The notes: generated by a model from the letters alone, not told the origin. Shown: positions 1 through 9,373, counted from the first letter of the stretch. The stretch is DNA of 64,000 nt from CAIMUS01 sp046347625 (GCA_046347625.1 JAXMFU010000004.1:620001-684000), one strand, 5' to 3'. Translations and numbers: made by a program.

Positions 1-1
1 C

Positions 2-745
2 CAGCGGGATCCTGAACAGCAGCGTCCCTGGGTGGTGTTAATGGACGGACAACCTGCCTTATGGGAGGCCATCGACCAGGTCTTAGGCAACACCCTTCGC
101 GTCGAGATTTTGGACCGGTTACATGCTCCCAGTTATCTATGGCAGGCCGTGCATCGGTTCCCTCCGGCCGGCAGTAACCGGGCGATGCAGTTGATGAAAC
201 TGTTGGTCCTGGGACGGTTGAGTGGGGTGGGGGCGGCCCTGCTCCTGTGGCTCATTACCCAGGCGGAGTCCATCGGGTTAACCGCTCCCCACCGGGAGCG
301 ATTGGAGTAAATTAGCCAGTATTTTCACCATAACTGCGAGCGGTTGCACGATGATCAGTACCTGGCGGCCGGTTATCCCATCGCCTCCGGCGTGATCGAA
401 GGCGCCTGCCGGCAGGCGATCACGGATCGCCTGGAGCGTACCGGCATGCACTGGACGGTCCCCAGCGCTCAGGCGCTGCTGCGCTTGCGCTGTGTGGCCC
501 TCAACGGGGACTGGGAGGTGTTCCTGAATCACTACATCGATCAGGAATCGAAGCGACTCTATCCGCATCCCATTGGGTCGAGCAAGCCGAATGGCCCCTA
601 CTTAAAGCGGCTTGATCGGGAGCGCGCTCGACTGGTTACACCCATTAGAAATCAGCTATTAAAAGTTCAAATTGATGAATTCCAGAGAAGGACCGGTAAA
701 TATTACCAACTTCTTTCTTTTTTACCGGCCTGCCTGTCTTCATGA
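2..745 (+). pseudogene. ISKra4-family transposase, C-terminal part, broken
   Basis: The frame is open from the window edge. It carries the ISKra4-type C-terminal block AAGYPIASGVIEGACR, followed by a segment with RTGMHW, ALLRLR and LNGDWE. The gene enters from outside the window, so its N-terminus is not visible. An in-frame TAA at 308-310 splits it between RERLE and ISQYFHHN, with the family pattern continuing in the same frame on the other side, so it is a nonsense mutation and not a frameshift. Transposase-like sequence ends near 640 (RLDRERAR). The codons after that, to the stop at 745, look unrelated and probably lie outside the element. Dead copy; family assignment fairly confident. Confidence 0.72.
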
Positions 746-1145
746 ATCCGGTAGCTCCCTGGAATACCGAGCATCTTCCAGACTCGATTTTGACATTCTT
801 GGCCCCTTGGCAAGGCAAGGAATATCAGTGGCTTGGATGTATAACTCGGTAATTGCTGCATGTCATACTCCGACAACGGCATGCTCTATTTATTTTCATA
901 TAATAATTTCAATAACTTAGCTTTGTATGCTGCTGAAAAAACGGTCAAAGTCCAGCCAGAGAAGTGCCCACAATTTTAATTGGTATAGAGTTTGCTTAAG
1001 ATGACTGACAGCAAACAGAAATCATCTGTTTGAAGTCGAAGCTCCCAATATTTATGAGGCTGCCTTACAAGTAGCCGGTGCCCACGCCGAAAGCGGCCCT
1101 TAGTGTGGCACCGGTATCTCCAAAGTCATCAGAGACCGAAATGGC
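746..1145. other. Intergenic, AT-rich, no supported gene
   Basis: No convincing coding region. The string TAATAATTTCAATAACTTA at about 903-921 recurs at about 26310-26328, beside the IS982 element. It may therefore be a left-behind IS end or target sequence. Confidence 0.4.
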
Positions 1146-1574
1146 ATGAACACGCTCAATTCCGCGAAATCAACCGCTTGCAGTGGACGATTCAACCAGT
1201 TAATGTCGTCGACATCCCTTTGGGTTGGTGCAATTCTGGCGTTCGTAATAACGATGCTTCCAGTTGCCGTACAGGCACGCGATGACAATGACAACGACCG
1301 CGATGACAATCCAGCCTATGGTTATCACAGGCATTATGACCCGGATGCCCGTTACCCTGATGGAACTTATCCGCACGGCGACTGGGATCGCTATCGCGGT
1401 GGCTACTCAAGTAATTATGACTCTGATAACCCAAACTCCCGTTATGATGAAGCTCCTGATGCCCACCGCCATCATGACCGCCATCACGACGGTGACAATG
1501 ATAATGATCAGGACGATAACAATAATAATCACTCCCATCATCACCATGATGGTTTGTTCCACAATCTTTTCTAA
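1146..1574 (+). CDS. Secreted Asp/His/Asn-rich small protein
   Basis: 142 aa. The N-terminus has a hydrophobic segment (about residues 24-43, LWVGAILAFVITMLPVAVQA) ending in a plausible AQA signal-peptidase site. The rest is extremely polar, with DNDND runs, tandem Asp/Tyr/Pro/Gly motifs in the middle and a C-terminus of alternating Asp/Asn and His blocks (HRHHDRHHD, HSHHHH). This composition suggests an exported divalent-metal-binding protein; that is inference from composition only. No recognised domain family. The antisense frames are also open because of the biased codons, but lack a signal peptide and are taken as shadows. Confidence 0.55.
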   Translation: MNTLNSAKSTACSGRFNQLMSSTSLWVGAILAFVITMLPVAVQARDDNDNDRDDNPAYGYHRHYDPDARYPDGTYPHGDWDRYRGGYSSNYDSDNPNSRYDEAPDAHRHHDRHHDGDNDNDQDDNNNNHSHHHHDGLFHNLF

Positions 1575-1735
1575 GCGGCGTAACCAGTCGCCCGCTCTGA
1601 CATAGGAGCGAACTGGCTCGCGAATTGAGCCAGCGCCGGCACGCCGGCGCGGTCGCAAGCATGGCTCGCTCCTACCGGTGCTTTAAAGGGACGTTGTCAG
1701 CGCTTGAAGGTCCATCGCGCGCTCGACTGGTTACG
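1575..1735. repeat. REPIN-like palindromic repeat with GGCGTAACCAG ends
   Basis: Two inverted REP cores face each other: TAGGAGCGAACTGGCTCGCGA (about 1603-1623) and TCGCAAGCATGGCTCGCTCCTA (about 1652-1674). Around them is an outer inverted pair: GGCGTAACCAGTCG at about 1577-1591 and its complement CGACTGGTTACGCCC at about 1720-1734. The same outer block plus REP core occurs at about 42075-42177. The outer end alone occurs at about 628-646, at the end of the ISKra4 relic. Confidence 0.6.
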
Positions 1736-2048
1736 CCCGAATGAAATAGCCAAGCCAGCCGTAATTTCACTTCCTGAGAAAAGGGCTCGGTCAGTACCCT
1801 TTTTTAAAGAAAACCATCGCTTTTTAATCGATCCTGTAAGGCAACTAGAGAATCTTTCTAATTTCATTGGTAGCTCTGTTTTTTAAAATAAAACGGCCCT
1901 AAGAGGGATTGGATCGGTTCTTTAAAGGGCCTCTTTCCTGCGAAGATCGTCTGTCAGTTTCCCGGGCCGAGGTCAAGCGATCTTCCTCCACCCGACCCCT
2001 CTCTGCGCGCTGGCGCGACGATGTCTCAAGAGCTCTGTTGGAGGCTGG
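1736..2048. other. Intergenic, no supported gene
   Basis: Short open frames only, none with a family signal. There is a CG-poor tract at 1790-1885. No convincing RNA gene or promoter was identified. Confidence 0.3.
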
Positions 2049-2420
2049 ATGGTTTTTAAAGACTTTTTTGGTATTGAGCTGAGGGATGATCGCTGGCTGA
2101 TGGTGGCGCATCGGTGCCATGGCAGACCCTGTTTTCACCGGCGCTTTAACTATAGCGTCGGCAGCCTGTCTGCGCTGGTGGCGTTTATTCGCGCCCGTGC
2201 GACCCAGCCGCGGGTGTGCATGAACGCAGTGGGCGAGGCGGCCATCAAGGTGGCTCTGCAGTTGGGCCGCCTGACGGAGGCTGAAGTCGTCCTGCTGTCA
2301 TCGCACGGATGGCAGCATCTGGCTGCCCAGCGGTTACCCGCCAGCGCGCCGCCGTCTGTGGTGGATCAGGCACTGTGGCCCGCCGCCCGCCTGGCATGGT
2401 ATGCCGAATGCCTGAGGTAA
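2049..2420 (+). CDS. Hypothetical protein, unrecognised
   Basis: 123 aa, GC-rich codons, starting MVFKDFFGIELRDDRW. It has a compact N-terminal segment with GIELRDDRWLMVAH and a later helix-rich part (GEAAIKVALQLGRLTEAEVV). The GIxLxDDxW start is faintly reminiscent of the first Asp-containing strand of DEDD/RNase H-fold transposases, but the remaining motifs are not visible, so no function is assigned. The opposite strand is also open over part of it (2245-2535), so the coding strand is not certain. Confidence 0.35.
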   Translation: MVFKDFFGIELRDDRWLMVAHRCHGRPCFHRRFNYSVGSLSALVAFIRARATQPRVCMNAVGEAAIKVALQLGRLTEAEVVLLSSHGWQHLAAQRLPASAPPSVVDQALWPAARLAWYAECLR

Positions 2421-2624
2421 GCACATTCCATGCCGGATGGCCACTGGCCCGGGTATCGCCATCAAGGTCAGGGTCGAGGGGTGCCTCTGGGGTTTGATCC
2501 AGGTGCGCCGTGTCAGATAGACCTTCCCTAACCAATACTAAACCTGTGAGAAGGAGTCGGACCGTTACCGGCCGATAAAGGCGCTACGGGCTGAGTGTGA
2601 TTCACGGGCGTGGGTGCACCGCCA

Positions 2625-2722
2625 GGCTCTGTTGCATTAATTTTTTAACCACAACTAATAGTAGCTTTTCTTCAAGGTCAACCACTATAAACAGTAGATC
2701 CAACAATTAATGCAACAGAACC
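2625..2722. repeat. 98-bp miniature inverted-repeat element
   Basis: Left end GGCTCTGTTGCATTAATT (2625-2642). The complement of the right end, at 2705-2722, is GGTTCTGTTGCATTAATT: 17 of 18 positions match. The interior is AT-rich and non-coding. The ends look like IS termini of the CTCTGTTGCA type, so this is either a MITE or two IS ends left by an internal deletion. No target duplication is obvious. Confidence 0.6.
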
Positions 2723-2795
2723 TACAAAACGGGATAGGAAAAACGCTCGTTCTTTAGCTTACCTTGGGCGTTAAAAGTGAGGCGGTACCCTGGTG

Positions 2796-4061
2796 TCACG
2801 ATCCAGTCATCAGCATGCCGAGGACGGCGGCCAGCATCAGGAGGGCCGTGAGCCAGCCCAGACTCTGGGTCAAGCGGCCATTCACCTGCGTGCCCATCAG
2901 CCGGGGATTGCTCGTGATCACCAGTAGGATCACCAGCAACGGCGGCGCCAGCACGCCATTAATGACGGCCGTCCAGAATAGGGCGGTGATCGGATTGATC
3001 CCGAGAAAGTCGATCCCACTGCCAATCAGGGTGGACACCGCAATGACGGCATAGAAGGCTTTGGCGTGCCGGGGCTTGGCATTCAGCCCCGCGTGCCAGC
3101 CGAACGTTTCAGCTACCGCATAGGCACTCGACCCGGTGAGCACGGGCACCGCCAGCACGCCGGCGCCGATGATCCCGATCGCAAACAAGAAGGTGGCGGC
3201 CTGACCGGCCAGGGGACGGAGCGCCTGGGCCGCCTCGGCGGCCGACTGGATCGTCGTCTGACCGGACACATGCAAGGTGGCGGCCGTGGCGAGGATCACA
3301 AAATAAAAGACCAGATTGCATAGCACCATGCCGATCAAGGTATCCCACTTGGCGCGCTCCAGTAAGTGCGGATGGGGACGCTGGCGGAGCGCCTCCGGTG
3401 TGCGGCCTTGACTTTTCTGTGCTTCCACTTCTTCACTCGCCTGCCAGAAAAACAGGTAGGGGGAAATCGTCGTGCCCAGGATCGCCACCAGAGTGAGCAG
3501 ATACGTATGATCAAACCGCAGGGGTGGAAGGAAGGTGGCTTTGAGGACCTCCGGCCAGTGCGGCTTAGCGAGAAAGGCCGCCGCAATATACGTGAACAGG
3601 GACAGGGTCAGCCACTTGAAGACCTTGGTAATCAGTCGATACGAGCCCCACACTTGTAACGCGACCAGACCGAGGGCAATAGGTAGAATGAGCAGGGAGA
3701 TCGGAATGGGAATCAGGAGATTAATTCCAGCCGCAATGGCCCCCAGATCGGTACCGGCATTGATCGTATTGGCGATTACAAGGCAAAAAACGGCCGGATA
3801 CAGGAGCGGGCGCGGGTAATGCCGCTGTAGCACCCCCGCCAGACCGCGGCCCCGCACCAGGCCGACTTTGGCACAGAGGAATTGCACGACGACCATCAGC
3901 GGGAGGGTCACAATGGCCGTCCATAGCGTGGCATAACCCAGCGCCGCACCCGCGGTGGCATAAGTGCCGATGCCGGAGGGATCGTCATCGGACGCACCGG
4001 TAATCAGACCGGGACCCAGCCCGTGAAAAAACCGCTTGAGCGGACTCGAGGCAGGCGCCAT
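2796..4061 (-). CDS. NRAMP-superfamily metal transporter
   Basis: About 421 aa from the ATG at 4061 (MAPASSPLKRFFHGLGPG). An upstream in-frame start at 4160 would add 33 mostly polar residues that look unlike the family. The hallmark of TM1 is present as GASDDDPSGIGTY. This is the NRAMP TM1 metal-site loop, with DPSG where classical MntH has DPGN, so it belongs to a divergent branch whose substrate (Mn, Mg or another divalent ion) cannot be read off. About 11 hydrophobic segments follow, including the TM6-like region around VLAVPVLTGSSAYAVAE. Expected in the cytoplasmic membrane, moving divalent cations inward by proton coupling as known for the family. Stands alone with no co-directional partner; the short secreted-protein gene upstream has its own RBS. 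Confidence 0.85.
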   Translation of the reverse strand: MAPASSPLKRFFHGLGPGLITGASDDDPSGIGTYATAGAALGYATLWTAIVTLPLMVVVQFLCAKVGLVRGRGLAGVLQRHYPRPLLYPAVFCLVIANTINAGTDLGAIAAGINLLIPIPISLLILPIALGLVALQVWGSYRLITKVFKWLTLSLFTYIAAAFLAKPHWPEVLKATFLPPLRFDHTYLLTLVAILGTTISPYLFFWQASEEVEAQKSQGRTPEALRQRPHPHLLERAKWDTLIGMVLCNLVFYFVILATAATLHVSGQTTIQSAAEAAQALRPLAGQAATFLFAIGIIGAGVLAVPVLTGSSAYAVAETFGWHAGLNAKPRHAKAFYAVIAVSTLIGSGIDFLGINPITALFWTAVINGVLAPPLLVILLVITSNPRLMGTQVNGRLTQSLGWLTALLMLAAVLGMLMTGS

Positions 4062-4379
4062 GGTCGTCGGGTCGTCCTCTATAACCGGTGGATAAGGGAC
4101 CGCTGACAAGGCGCAGAGGCACCGTTGGCACCACCACACCCGTCTCAACAAGTGAGTCAACCCCTAACTTGCAAACGACTCTACAAGCGCTTGAGTTATT
4201 AGTCCCATTAATAACGAGTGATGTCTACGGGTGCGCGGGTGCCGGCCAGCACCCGTGCGGGTTCCGGGAACCAAGGCAGAAGGGTGCTGGCGACCGTCGT
4301 TCGCCTCGCTGACAACCGCGCGATGAGAGCGGGAAACGTTAGCTCTCATCCCTGACAACCGAGGTTCGAGGCATGGCGC

Positions 4380-4661
4380 TTACTTCGGGGTCTCACCGAT
4401 GTCCTTGAGGGCAAGGTCGAGCGCCTTGATGCCGGCTTTCGGATTCGTCTTACAGAGCTTTTCGCCGTGAGCCGCTTGTTCCTTCGCATGCTCAAGCTTC
4501 TTCTCGCTGACGTGAGACACATCGGCCGCGTGGAACTGTTTGACCAAGTCCTCACAGTGCTGGGTCGAGGTCGCCTCATCAGCCGCGAGTACCGGGACGC
4601 CCGAGGCGCTAATCCCAAGAAAGGCAGCGGCAGTCAGGGTTAAAACGATCATGCGTTTCAT
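4380..4661 (-). CDS. Small secreted helical protein
   Basis: 93 aa from the ATG at 4661, preceded by a good Shine-Dalgarno (GGAGG, about 8 nt upstream). A longer frame to 4862 ignores this. Signal peptide MKRMIVLTLTAAAFLGISASG... with a probable cleavage after VLA, leaving a mature protein of about 68 residues. The mature part is charged and helical, with two Cys (HCEDLVKQF and KLCKTNPKAG) that could form one disulfide, and His/Lys-rich KKLEHAKEQAAHGEK. Probably periplasmic. It is not recognised beyond resemblance to small periplasmic proteins of unknown function. Confidence 0.7.
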   Translation of the reverse strand: MKRMIVLTLTAAAFLGISASGVPVLAADEATSTQHCEDLVKQFHAADVSHVSEKKLEHAKEQAAHGEKLCKTNPKAGIKALDLALKDIGETPK

Positions 4662-5282
4662 GGTATGTCCTCCGCGTTGTTTAAAAAGCCATCCACCATC
4701 CCCAACTTCAGGAAAGCACTCTCTTCTCAAGAGTACTGCGCCAATGAGCAAGCAATGATGATGCCACACAATAAGGCACTGCCATCCTGGCACTGGGGAA
4801 TGACAGCGAACGGCACCGTTATCGGCGTGGCAGTTATCCGCTCTCCTATCCCCAGGTAACACGGTGTGGTAAGGCGATCGCTCGATCTTGCCAGCCCATG
4901 GCAGACGCTTTCCAGGGGCATAGTGGCCTCGAGCGATCGCCAGACCGCTGGCGTAAAACCACCACGGTGGTTTTCCCCAAGGTTGAAAACCACCGTTCGC
5001 GTTTCCATTCTGCCCCAGGCCATCTCATTCGCCAGCCGGTCTGGTAGTCATTGCAGATAAGACGGCTTAAGGGATTAACTTTTTGAGCTAAGATGGTCTA
5101 CGCCTGGAATGAAGGAGGCAGGCACGGGGAGCGCCATCCCGGCAAAGACGGGGCACGTCTCCTAGGAGTGTGTCGGACTTCTGGAAAAAACTATCCATGT
5201 GATACTAAAAGCGACTTAATAACGAGGGTCATGGGGCTTTTTCTTACCTAAATCAGGCAGATTTTACCTATTGATCCTCCAA
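4662..5282. other. Intergenic with two perfect palindromes
   Basis: No gene supported. It contains a 13-bp inverted repeat, GGCGATCGCTCGA at 4873-4885 and its complement at 4929-4941. A second palindrome, AAAACCACC/GGTGGTTTT, lies at 4955-4974 and could be a terminator stem. Otherwise featureless. Confidence 0.4.
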
Positions 5283-5489
5283 TTAGGCCCTCAGGACGCA
5301 AAGACGCTTCACATTGAACGCCAGGCATACCAACCGCCATTCGCCTTTCACCGCCTCCAAACCACGCAACAGGAACCGGCGAAAGCCCATCACTTCCTGG
5401 ATGATGCCAAAGACCGGTTCCACCGTGGTTTTGCGCTTGGCGTAGAAGGACAACGGCAACGATTTGAGCAAAATCCTCATACATCTCAT
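5283..5489 (-). pseudogene. DDE transposase C-terminal fragment (IS1182/IS5-like)
   Basis: 68 codons ending FGIIQEVMGFRRFLLRG...GEWRLVCLAFNVKRL, preceded by AKRKTTVEPVFG. This is the conserved tail of DDE_Tnp_1 transposases (the Glu in TVEPVFG is the third catalytic residue in that fold). Everything upstream of the last 70 residues is missing. The sequence next to it (5500-5620) contains GTTTACTAAA and its complement, possibly IS-end debris. Confidence 0.7.
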
Positions 5490-5716
5490 GAGCCAGCTAA
5501 ACGACCATTAGATTAGTGTTTACTAAACTCTCTGAAAGCTACCCATCTAAGTGATTGAAAACAAAGTACTACAAACTTACATTTTTGGTGTCGACTAAAC
5601 TACACTTTAGTAAACGTTATCGCCGACGAATGTCAGGTATCGCTCAGAATCAACTAGATAAAAAATGCTTATTGCTCGATACGATACCGCTCTGTGTGAG
5701 GATAATTCACTAATCG

Positions 5717-6421
5717 TTGCCATGGCCCGAATCCACGGTGGGCCTGCATTTACACCCGCTGGACTTGAGCTGTCAGACGCCCTGTTATCGGGCCTTGGAT
5801 CAGGAGCAGGCGAAAGGGGTTGCCTTTCTGGAGATTACATTTCCTGACATCCAACGGTTAGCCGCGAAGCTGGGGGCCGATATCGCCTTTGAGGAGGAGG
5901 CCGGTGGAGGGATGATGACGCGGTCGGGTCGTACCTGGGGGAAAGTGGGACAGCCGCCGGCGGTGGCGGTCAGTGATCGCCGGGGTAGTTATAATGTGCT
6001 GTCGATCATCACCGCGACGGGTGAATGGCATGACTCGTTGGAAGCCAAGACGATTAATGGAGAACGGTAGGTAGAGTTTCTTCAACAGATTCTGCACGGT
6101 CGTACCCGTCCCTTGATTGTCATTGCCGATCAGGCCTCCTTTCACAACTCTGCGACAGTCTGTAAATTTGTCCGCGCACACCGCACCCAAATTCGGCTGT
6201 TCTTTTTTCCAACCCATTCGCCAGAACTGAATCCGGATGAGCAGTTCTGGAACGAACTCAAGCATCGTCAACTCGGCAAACAACCCATCAAGAACAAAAT
6301 CGATCTGAAGAAACGAATTCGTTCCATTCTGAAAATGTTGCAGCACAAAGCAAAAAAAGTTCAATCATTTTTTCAACTTCCTGATACAAAATACGCGGCA
6401 ATATCAGAGGCAGCTACCTAG
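5717..6421 (+). pseudogene. IS630-family transposase, truncated copy
   Basis: A degenerate sister of the intact IS630 transposase at 33046-34116. Similarity begins abruptly at codon ESTVGLHLH (about 5728), so roughly the first 125 residues, including the HTH, are gone. The DDE catalytic region is readable: DIAFEEEAGGGMM, then VIADQASFHN, then PTHSPELNPDEQFWNELKH. An in-frame TAG at 6068-6070 replaces a Tyr codon: this copy reads ER-stop-VEF where the intact copy reads KRYVEF. Beyond the stop the two copies also share the non-coding tail (AATGTCTGGATATCAATTA). Confidence 0.88.
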
Positions 6422-6562
6422 TATAATGTCTGGATATCAATTACCGAGACTATATTACAGGCTAGGGTGTTTTAGGGTTTTTTTTTAGTGATAGGTTAAA
6501 ATTCGTGGCTAAATCTATGTCGTAAAAGGGAATCATTGTGCGACATAAAAAGTGATAAAAAA

Positions 6563-6949
6563 TTACCAAAGGAGCGTTCCCAGATGAGGTGTTTCGGTTA
6601 ATAACACGATTATCCATACAAAGATACTGATGCCAACAGCCGCGGCGGCAATATCTTTGATTGCGCGGATCTTGTCATTCTCTTTGGTTTCAACAAAATC
6701 ACAGACCGCTTCGATGGCGCTATTGAATAGTTCAGCCACCAACACCAAGCCAGTAGCAGTTAAAATCATCATAAAATCAACCCACTGCCTTAGCATAAAC
6801 GCCACTGCCAGAATGACGACGGAGAGGGCGACTTTATAGGTCACGCTGAAATCATGGAGTACCGCAAACCGAAAGCCCGACAGAATCACTTGAAGCTTGC
6901 GCAGAGGGTGATAGCCAGCCTCACCCGTGCCAAGAAATTTGTTTCTCAT
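6563..6949 (-). CDS. dgkA: Diacylglycerol kinase, DgkA type
   Basis: 128 aa from the ATG at 6949 (MRNKFLGTGEAGYHPLRKL). The upstream extension to 6988 lacks a reason to be translated. Integral-membrane lipid kinase that phosphorylates diacylglycerol to phosphatidate with ATP. The family signature ELFNSAIEAVCDFV lies in the second half, with the conserved KD pair just after (AIKDIAAAAVG). Three TM helices are visible: VALSVVILAVAFML, MMILTATGLVLVAELF and GISIFVWIIVLL. Length matches the family (about 120-130 aa). The 56-aa membrane-protein gene lies upstream on the same strand. Confidence 0.92.
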   Translation of the reverse strand: MRNKFLGTGEAGYHPLRKLQVILSGFRFAVLHDFSVTYKVALSVVILAVAFMLRQWVDFMMILTATGLVLVAELFNSAIEAVCDFVETKENDKIRAIKDIAAAAVGISIFVWIIVLLTETPHLGTLLW

Positions 6950-7024
6950 ATTCGCTCTCAACCCTGTTGTGTTAAAGCCGATGAACAAGCCCGACGTGGC
7001 CGGGGGAAATTACCGCTGCATCAG

Positions 7025-7195
7025 CTATTCGCTTTGATTCCAGAAATAAAAACCGACGATACCCCCAATAAGAACAATAATTAGCACAGCAACAGAAATA
7101 ATAGGATCATCCGCAATAAATTTTTGCACAGTTTGCACGATTTCAGTCAGTGCTGTTTGTAAGATGTCAGTGAGTTTTTGAAGTAAATCTTGCAT
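7025..7195 (-). CDS. 56-aa single-pass membrane protein
   Basis: Start MQDLLQKLTDILQTALTEIV, an amphipathic leader of about 30 residues ending FIADDP. One strong TM segment follows (IISVAVLIIVLIGGIVGFYF), then the tail WNQSE. The ATG at 7195 has a weak GAGA about 8-10 nt upstream. It sits 75 nt upstream of dgkA on the same strand and may share its transcript. The architecture (short amphipathic helix plus one TM) fits a small membrane regulator, a toxin of a type I system or a phage-like small protein. No family is recognised. Confidence 0.5.
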   Translation of the reverse strand: MQDLLQKLTDILQTALTEIVQTVQKFIADDPIISVAVLIIVLIGGIVGFYFWNQSE

Positions 7196-7304
7196 ATCAT
7201 CGAGTCTCGTTGCGGCGATAAGGCACTACCCCCGGCTCCGCTGAACCCGAGGAGGAGCGGCACTTTACAGGGGGAATGAAAAAAGTCTGTTCATCAGGAG
7301 TAAC

Positions 7305-8102
7305 TCAAGGCTTCCTAAAGGTAAGGCAGTACAGTTTCCCACCCATGATCTCTTTAACCTGCAGGTCTCTCATGTCGGTTGGAACGAGTGCCACCGGTGG
7401 TGAGAAGCGGTCGCGATGGACCTCCAGCAACCGCCTGATGCCCGGAACCCAGGTCAAGGCTTCCATCAGTTTGATCGTCTCATCCACAATGACGATTTTC
7501 GTTCCGGCTTTGGCGACCCGGATCATTTCCCGGATGGCTGTGGCCCGATCATCGAAGACATTGATGCCGCCCACATGAAAAACGGTATCGAAGGTCTGAT
7601 CTTGCAAGGGCAAAGCTTCCGCATTGCCGAGCAGCAGTTCCGCGTCCCGCCCCCACTTCCGCAGATTCCGCTGGCATTGCCGCAGCATTCCCCAGGAGAT
7701 ATCCACCCCAAAATACGGGGCCTCCACCGGCAGGTAGCGAAGATTCGCTCCGGTACCGATAGAAACTTCCAATACCCGGTTGCCTTCCTGAATTTCCACC
7801 GCTTGGAGATACTCCTGCCGATACTGCGCTTCGCGACCACCGGTCAGGTACGCCAGCACCTTGATGGCGGGATCGTAGCACCGTGCAATGGTGTTATAGA
7901 GCCGTTGATACCGCCGATTGAACCCGGCTACTTTAGCTTGGTCCAGCAACCGGGGGATGCCATCCTGGATGGGAAACCGTTCGCCGGAAGGGGTACTGAC
8001 GAGGACTGCTTGTTGGCCTCCAGACGGTCCGCGTCCAGGGAGTAAACCTAACGGTTCGTGGGTTACCGGGCTACGTAATAATACCACCGTGGTAGGTTTC
8101 AT
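7305..8102 (-). CDS. Class I SAM-dependent methyltransferase, UbiE-like
   Basis: 265 aa. The N-terminal 55 residues resemble a Trm112/YbaR-like segment (SPVTHEPLGLLPG... ERFPIQDGIPRLL), here without zinc cysteines. The catalytic Rossmann domain follows, with SAM motif I VLEVSIGTGANLRYL (about residues 110-124), the acidic end of strand 2 (FGVDISWGML), NAEALPLQDQTFDTVFHVG (motifs II/III) and KIVIVDETI after it. The fold is typical of methyltransferases acting on small molecules or lipids (UbiE/Methyltransf_11). The substrate is not deducible. A dyad ACCACCGTGGT overlaps the first codons. Confidence 0.8.
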   Translation of the reverse strand: MKPTTVVLLRSPVTHEPLGLLPGRGPSGGQQAVLVSTPSGERFPIQDGIPRLLDQAKVAGFNRRYQRLYNTIARCYDPAIKVLAYLTGGREAQYRQEYLQAVEIQEGNRVLEVSIGTGANLRYLPVEAPYFGVDISWGMLRQCQRNLRKWGRDAELLLGNAEALPLQDQTFDTVFHVGGINVFDDRATAIREMIRVAKAGTKIVIVDETIKLMEALTWVPGIRRLLEVHRDRFSPPVALVPTDMRDLQVKEIMGGKLYCLTFRKP

Positions 8103-8289
8103 TCCGACAGTTTCCTGGGTCGCAAGGTGGAGAAACCATACACCCTACTCAGCTAACGGCGGAAGCCATATTCTTTAGCTGACTACCCGACACTTTGAAG
8201 TAAGGCACGATAGTACAGCCCTTATCTTGGGTTGCCATGGCGTCCTCCTTCACGGAAGCTGAGGTTCATTCTGTTTCGGGCGCTGGAAC

Positions 8290-8586
8290 TCAATCGAAAT
8301 CGAACAGATCGCCGAGAAAACCGCGCTTTTTCTTATGACGATGATGGTGTTCCTCCGAGTAAGCCCGCTGCTGCTCCGGGTAATAACCGTGCTGAGCGGG
8401 CGGAGGTCCGACCGGCGCTTGGTGCTGAGGCGCGCCGCCTGGCATGGCCGCGATAGACCGCTCGATCAACTTATCGAGTTCGCCGCGGTCCAGCCAGATG
8501 CCGCGGCACTGGGGACAGTAGTCAATTTCGATGCCTTGCCGCTCCGGCATCACCAAGTCGGTATCCACACAGACAGGACATTTCAT
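8290..8586 (-). CDS. TFIIB-type zinc-ribbon protein
   Basis: 98 aa. The N-terminal zinc ribbon has CPVC (residues 3-6) and CPQC (about 24-27), followed by the family-specific RGIWLDRGELDKLIERS. This is the zf-TFIIB (PF13453) pattern. The middle is Pro/Gln-rich, then there is a basic-His stretch (EEHHHRHKKKRG) and a hydrophobic/acidic end FLGDLFDFD, a common layout for this family of small cytoplasmic proteins of unknown role. Probably binds one Zn ion. Confidence 0.85.
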   Translation of the reverse strand: MKCPVCVDTDLVMPERQGIEIDYCPQCRGIWLDRGELDKLIERSIAAMPGGAPQHQAPVGPPPAQHGYYPEQQRAYSEEHHHRHKKKRGFLGDLFDFD

Positions 8587-8828
8587 ACGGGTTACCTGAT
8601 AGGCTGAAGGACTCTAAGAGTGACCCTCGCGACCAGAAAAGGTTGAAGCTTTCTTTCAGCGGCTGAGTTGACCTCGCCCGCCACATCCATCTGCAGGGCT
8701 TGTGCTTGCGAGGCGTCTACCTCGGCGATCTGAGCCATTCCAAAGGGGGGCGGTAGAGGCTCCCTTACTGCCCTCGCCTGCCCGGCAGGGTCGCCCGCGG
8801 TGTGGGTCACTAACGCTCCTGATCAACG

Positions 8829-9292
8829 CGATTTTTTATCTGCTGCGTGCGGATTGCCCGTGACGACGCCTGCCGCCAGAGTATCCGCCTTGAGGGACTG
8901 TCTACCATGACTTTCGGACCTGGCAACGGACAGGGCTTTGGCACCTGATCCACGACGCCTGGCGCCAACGGGTATGCCAACAGACTCGCCGAGAGGCTAT
9001 TCTATCTGTCACTATCCTCGATAGCCAGCGTGTGAAGATTACAACAGAATTCGATACGATTAAAAAATATGGCGCCGGTAAACCGGTCAAAGGCCATAAG
9101 CATTATCTGCTGGTCAGCATGCTGGAGTTGCTGCTGCCCTGCCATGTCGTGATCAGGCAGGGTGAGGCGGGTAAAGTCCGCGTGGACTTGATAAACTCTG
9201 GCACCGTTCTCGATCGGGTGGGCAAACTCAACATCAGTCCGCTGGCCGATGAAGCCACGCAACGGCGGGAGCGCGTGAGGCAGGTTCTGTAA
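8829..9292 (+). pseudogene. IS5-family transposase remnant
   Basis: Pieces of an IS5/IS427-type transposase in order. FYLLRADCP is followed by a TGA in place of the usual Trp, then TVYHDFRTWQRTGLWHLIHDAWRQRV, then the first catalytic Asp region ILDSQRVKI, then KYGAGKPVKGHKHYLLVSMLELLLPCHVV. Stops and frame changes occur before 9000, and the 3' half of the gene (second Asp and Glu) is missing. Dead fragment. Confidence 0.75.
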
Positions 9293-9373
9293 CGTTCACC
9301 GAATTGAACAACCTCCGTTTTAGGACAAGCTTCGCACCTTCCCGGCTCGTCACGATAGGAGGCCGTGAATGCC

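Noticed and set aside
1192..1662. Antisense 156-aa frame over the secreted Asp/His-rich gene
   Set aside because: His/Arg-rich shadow produced by GAY/CAY codons on the other strand; the plus-strand frame has a signal peptide.
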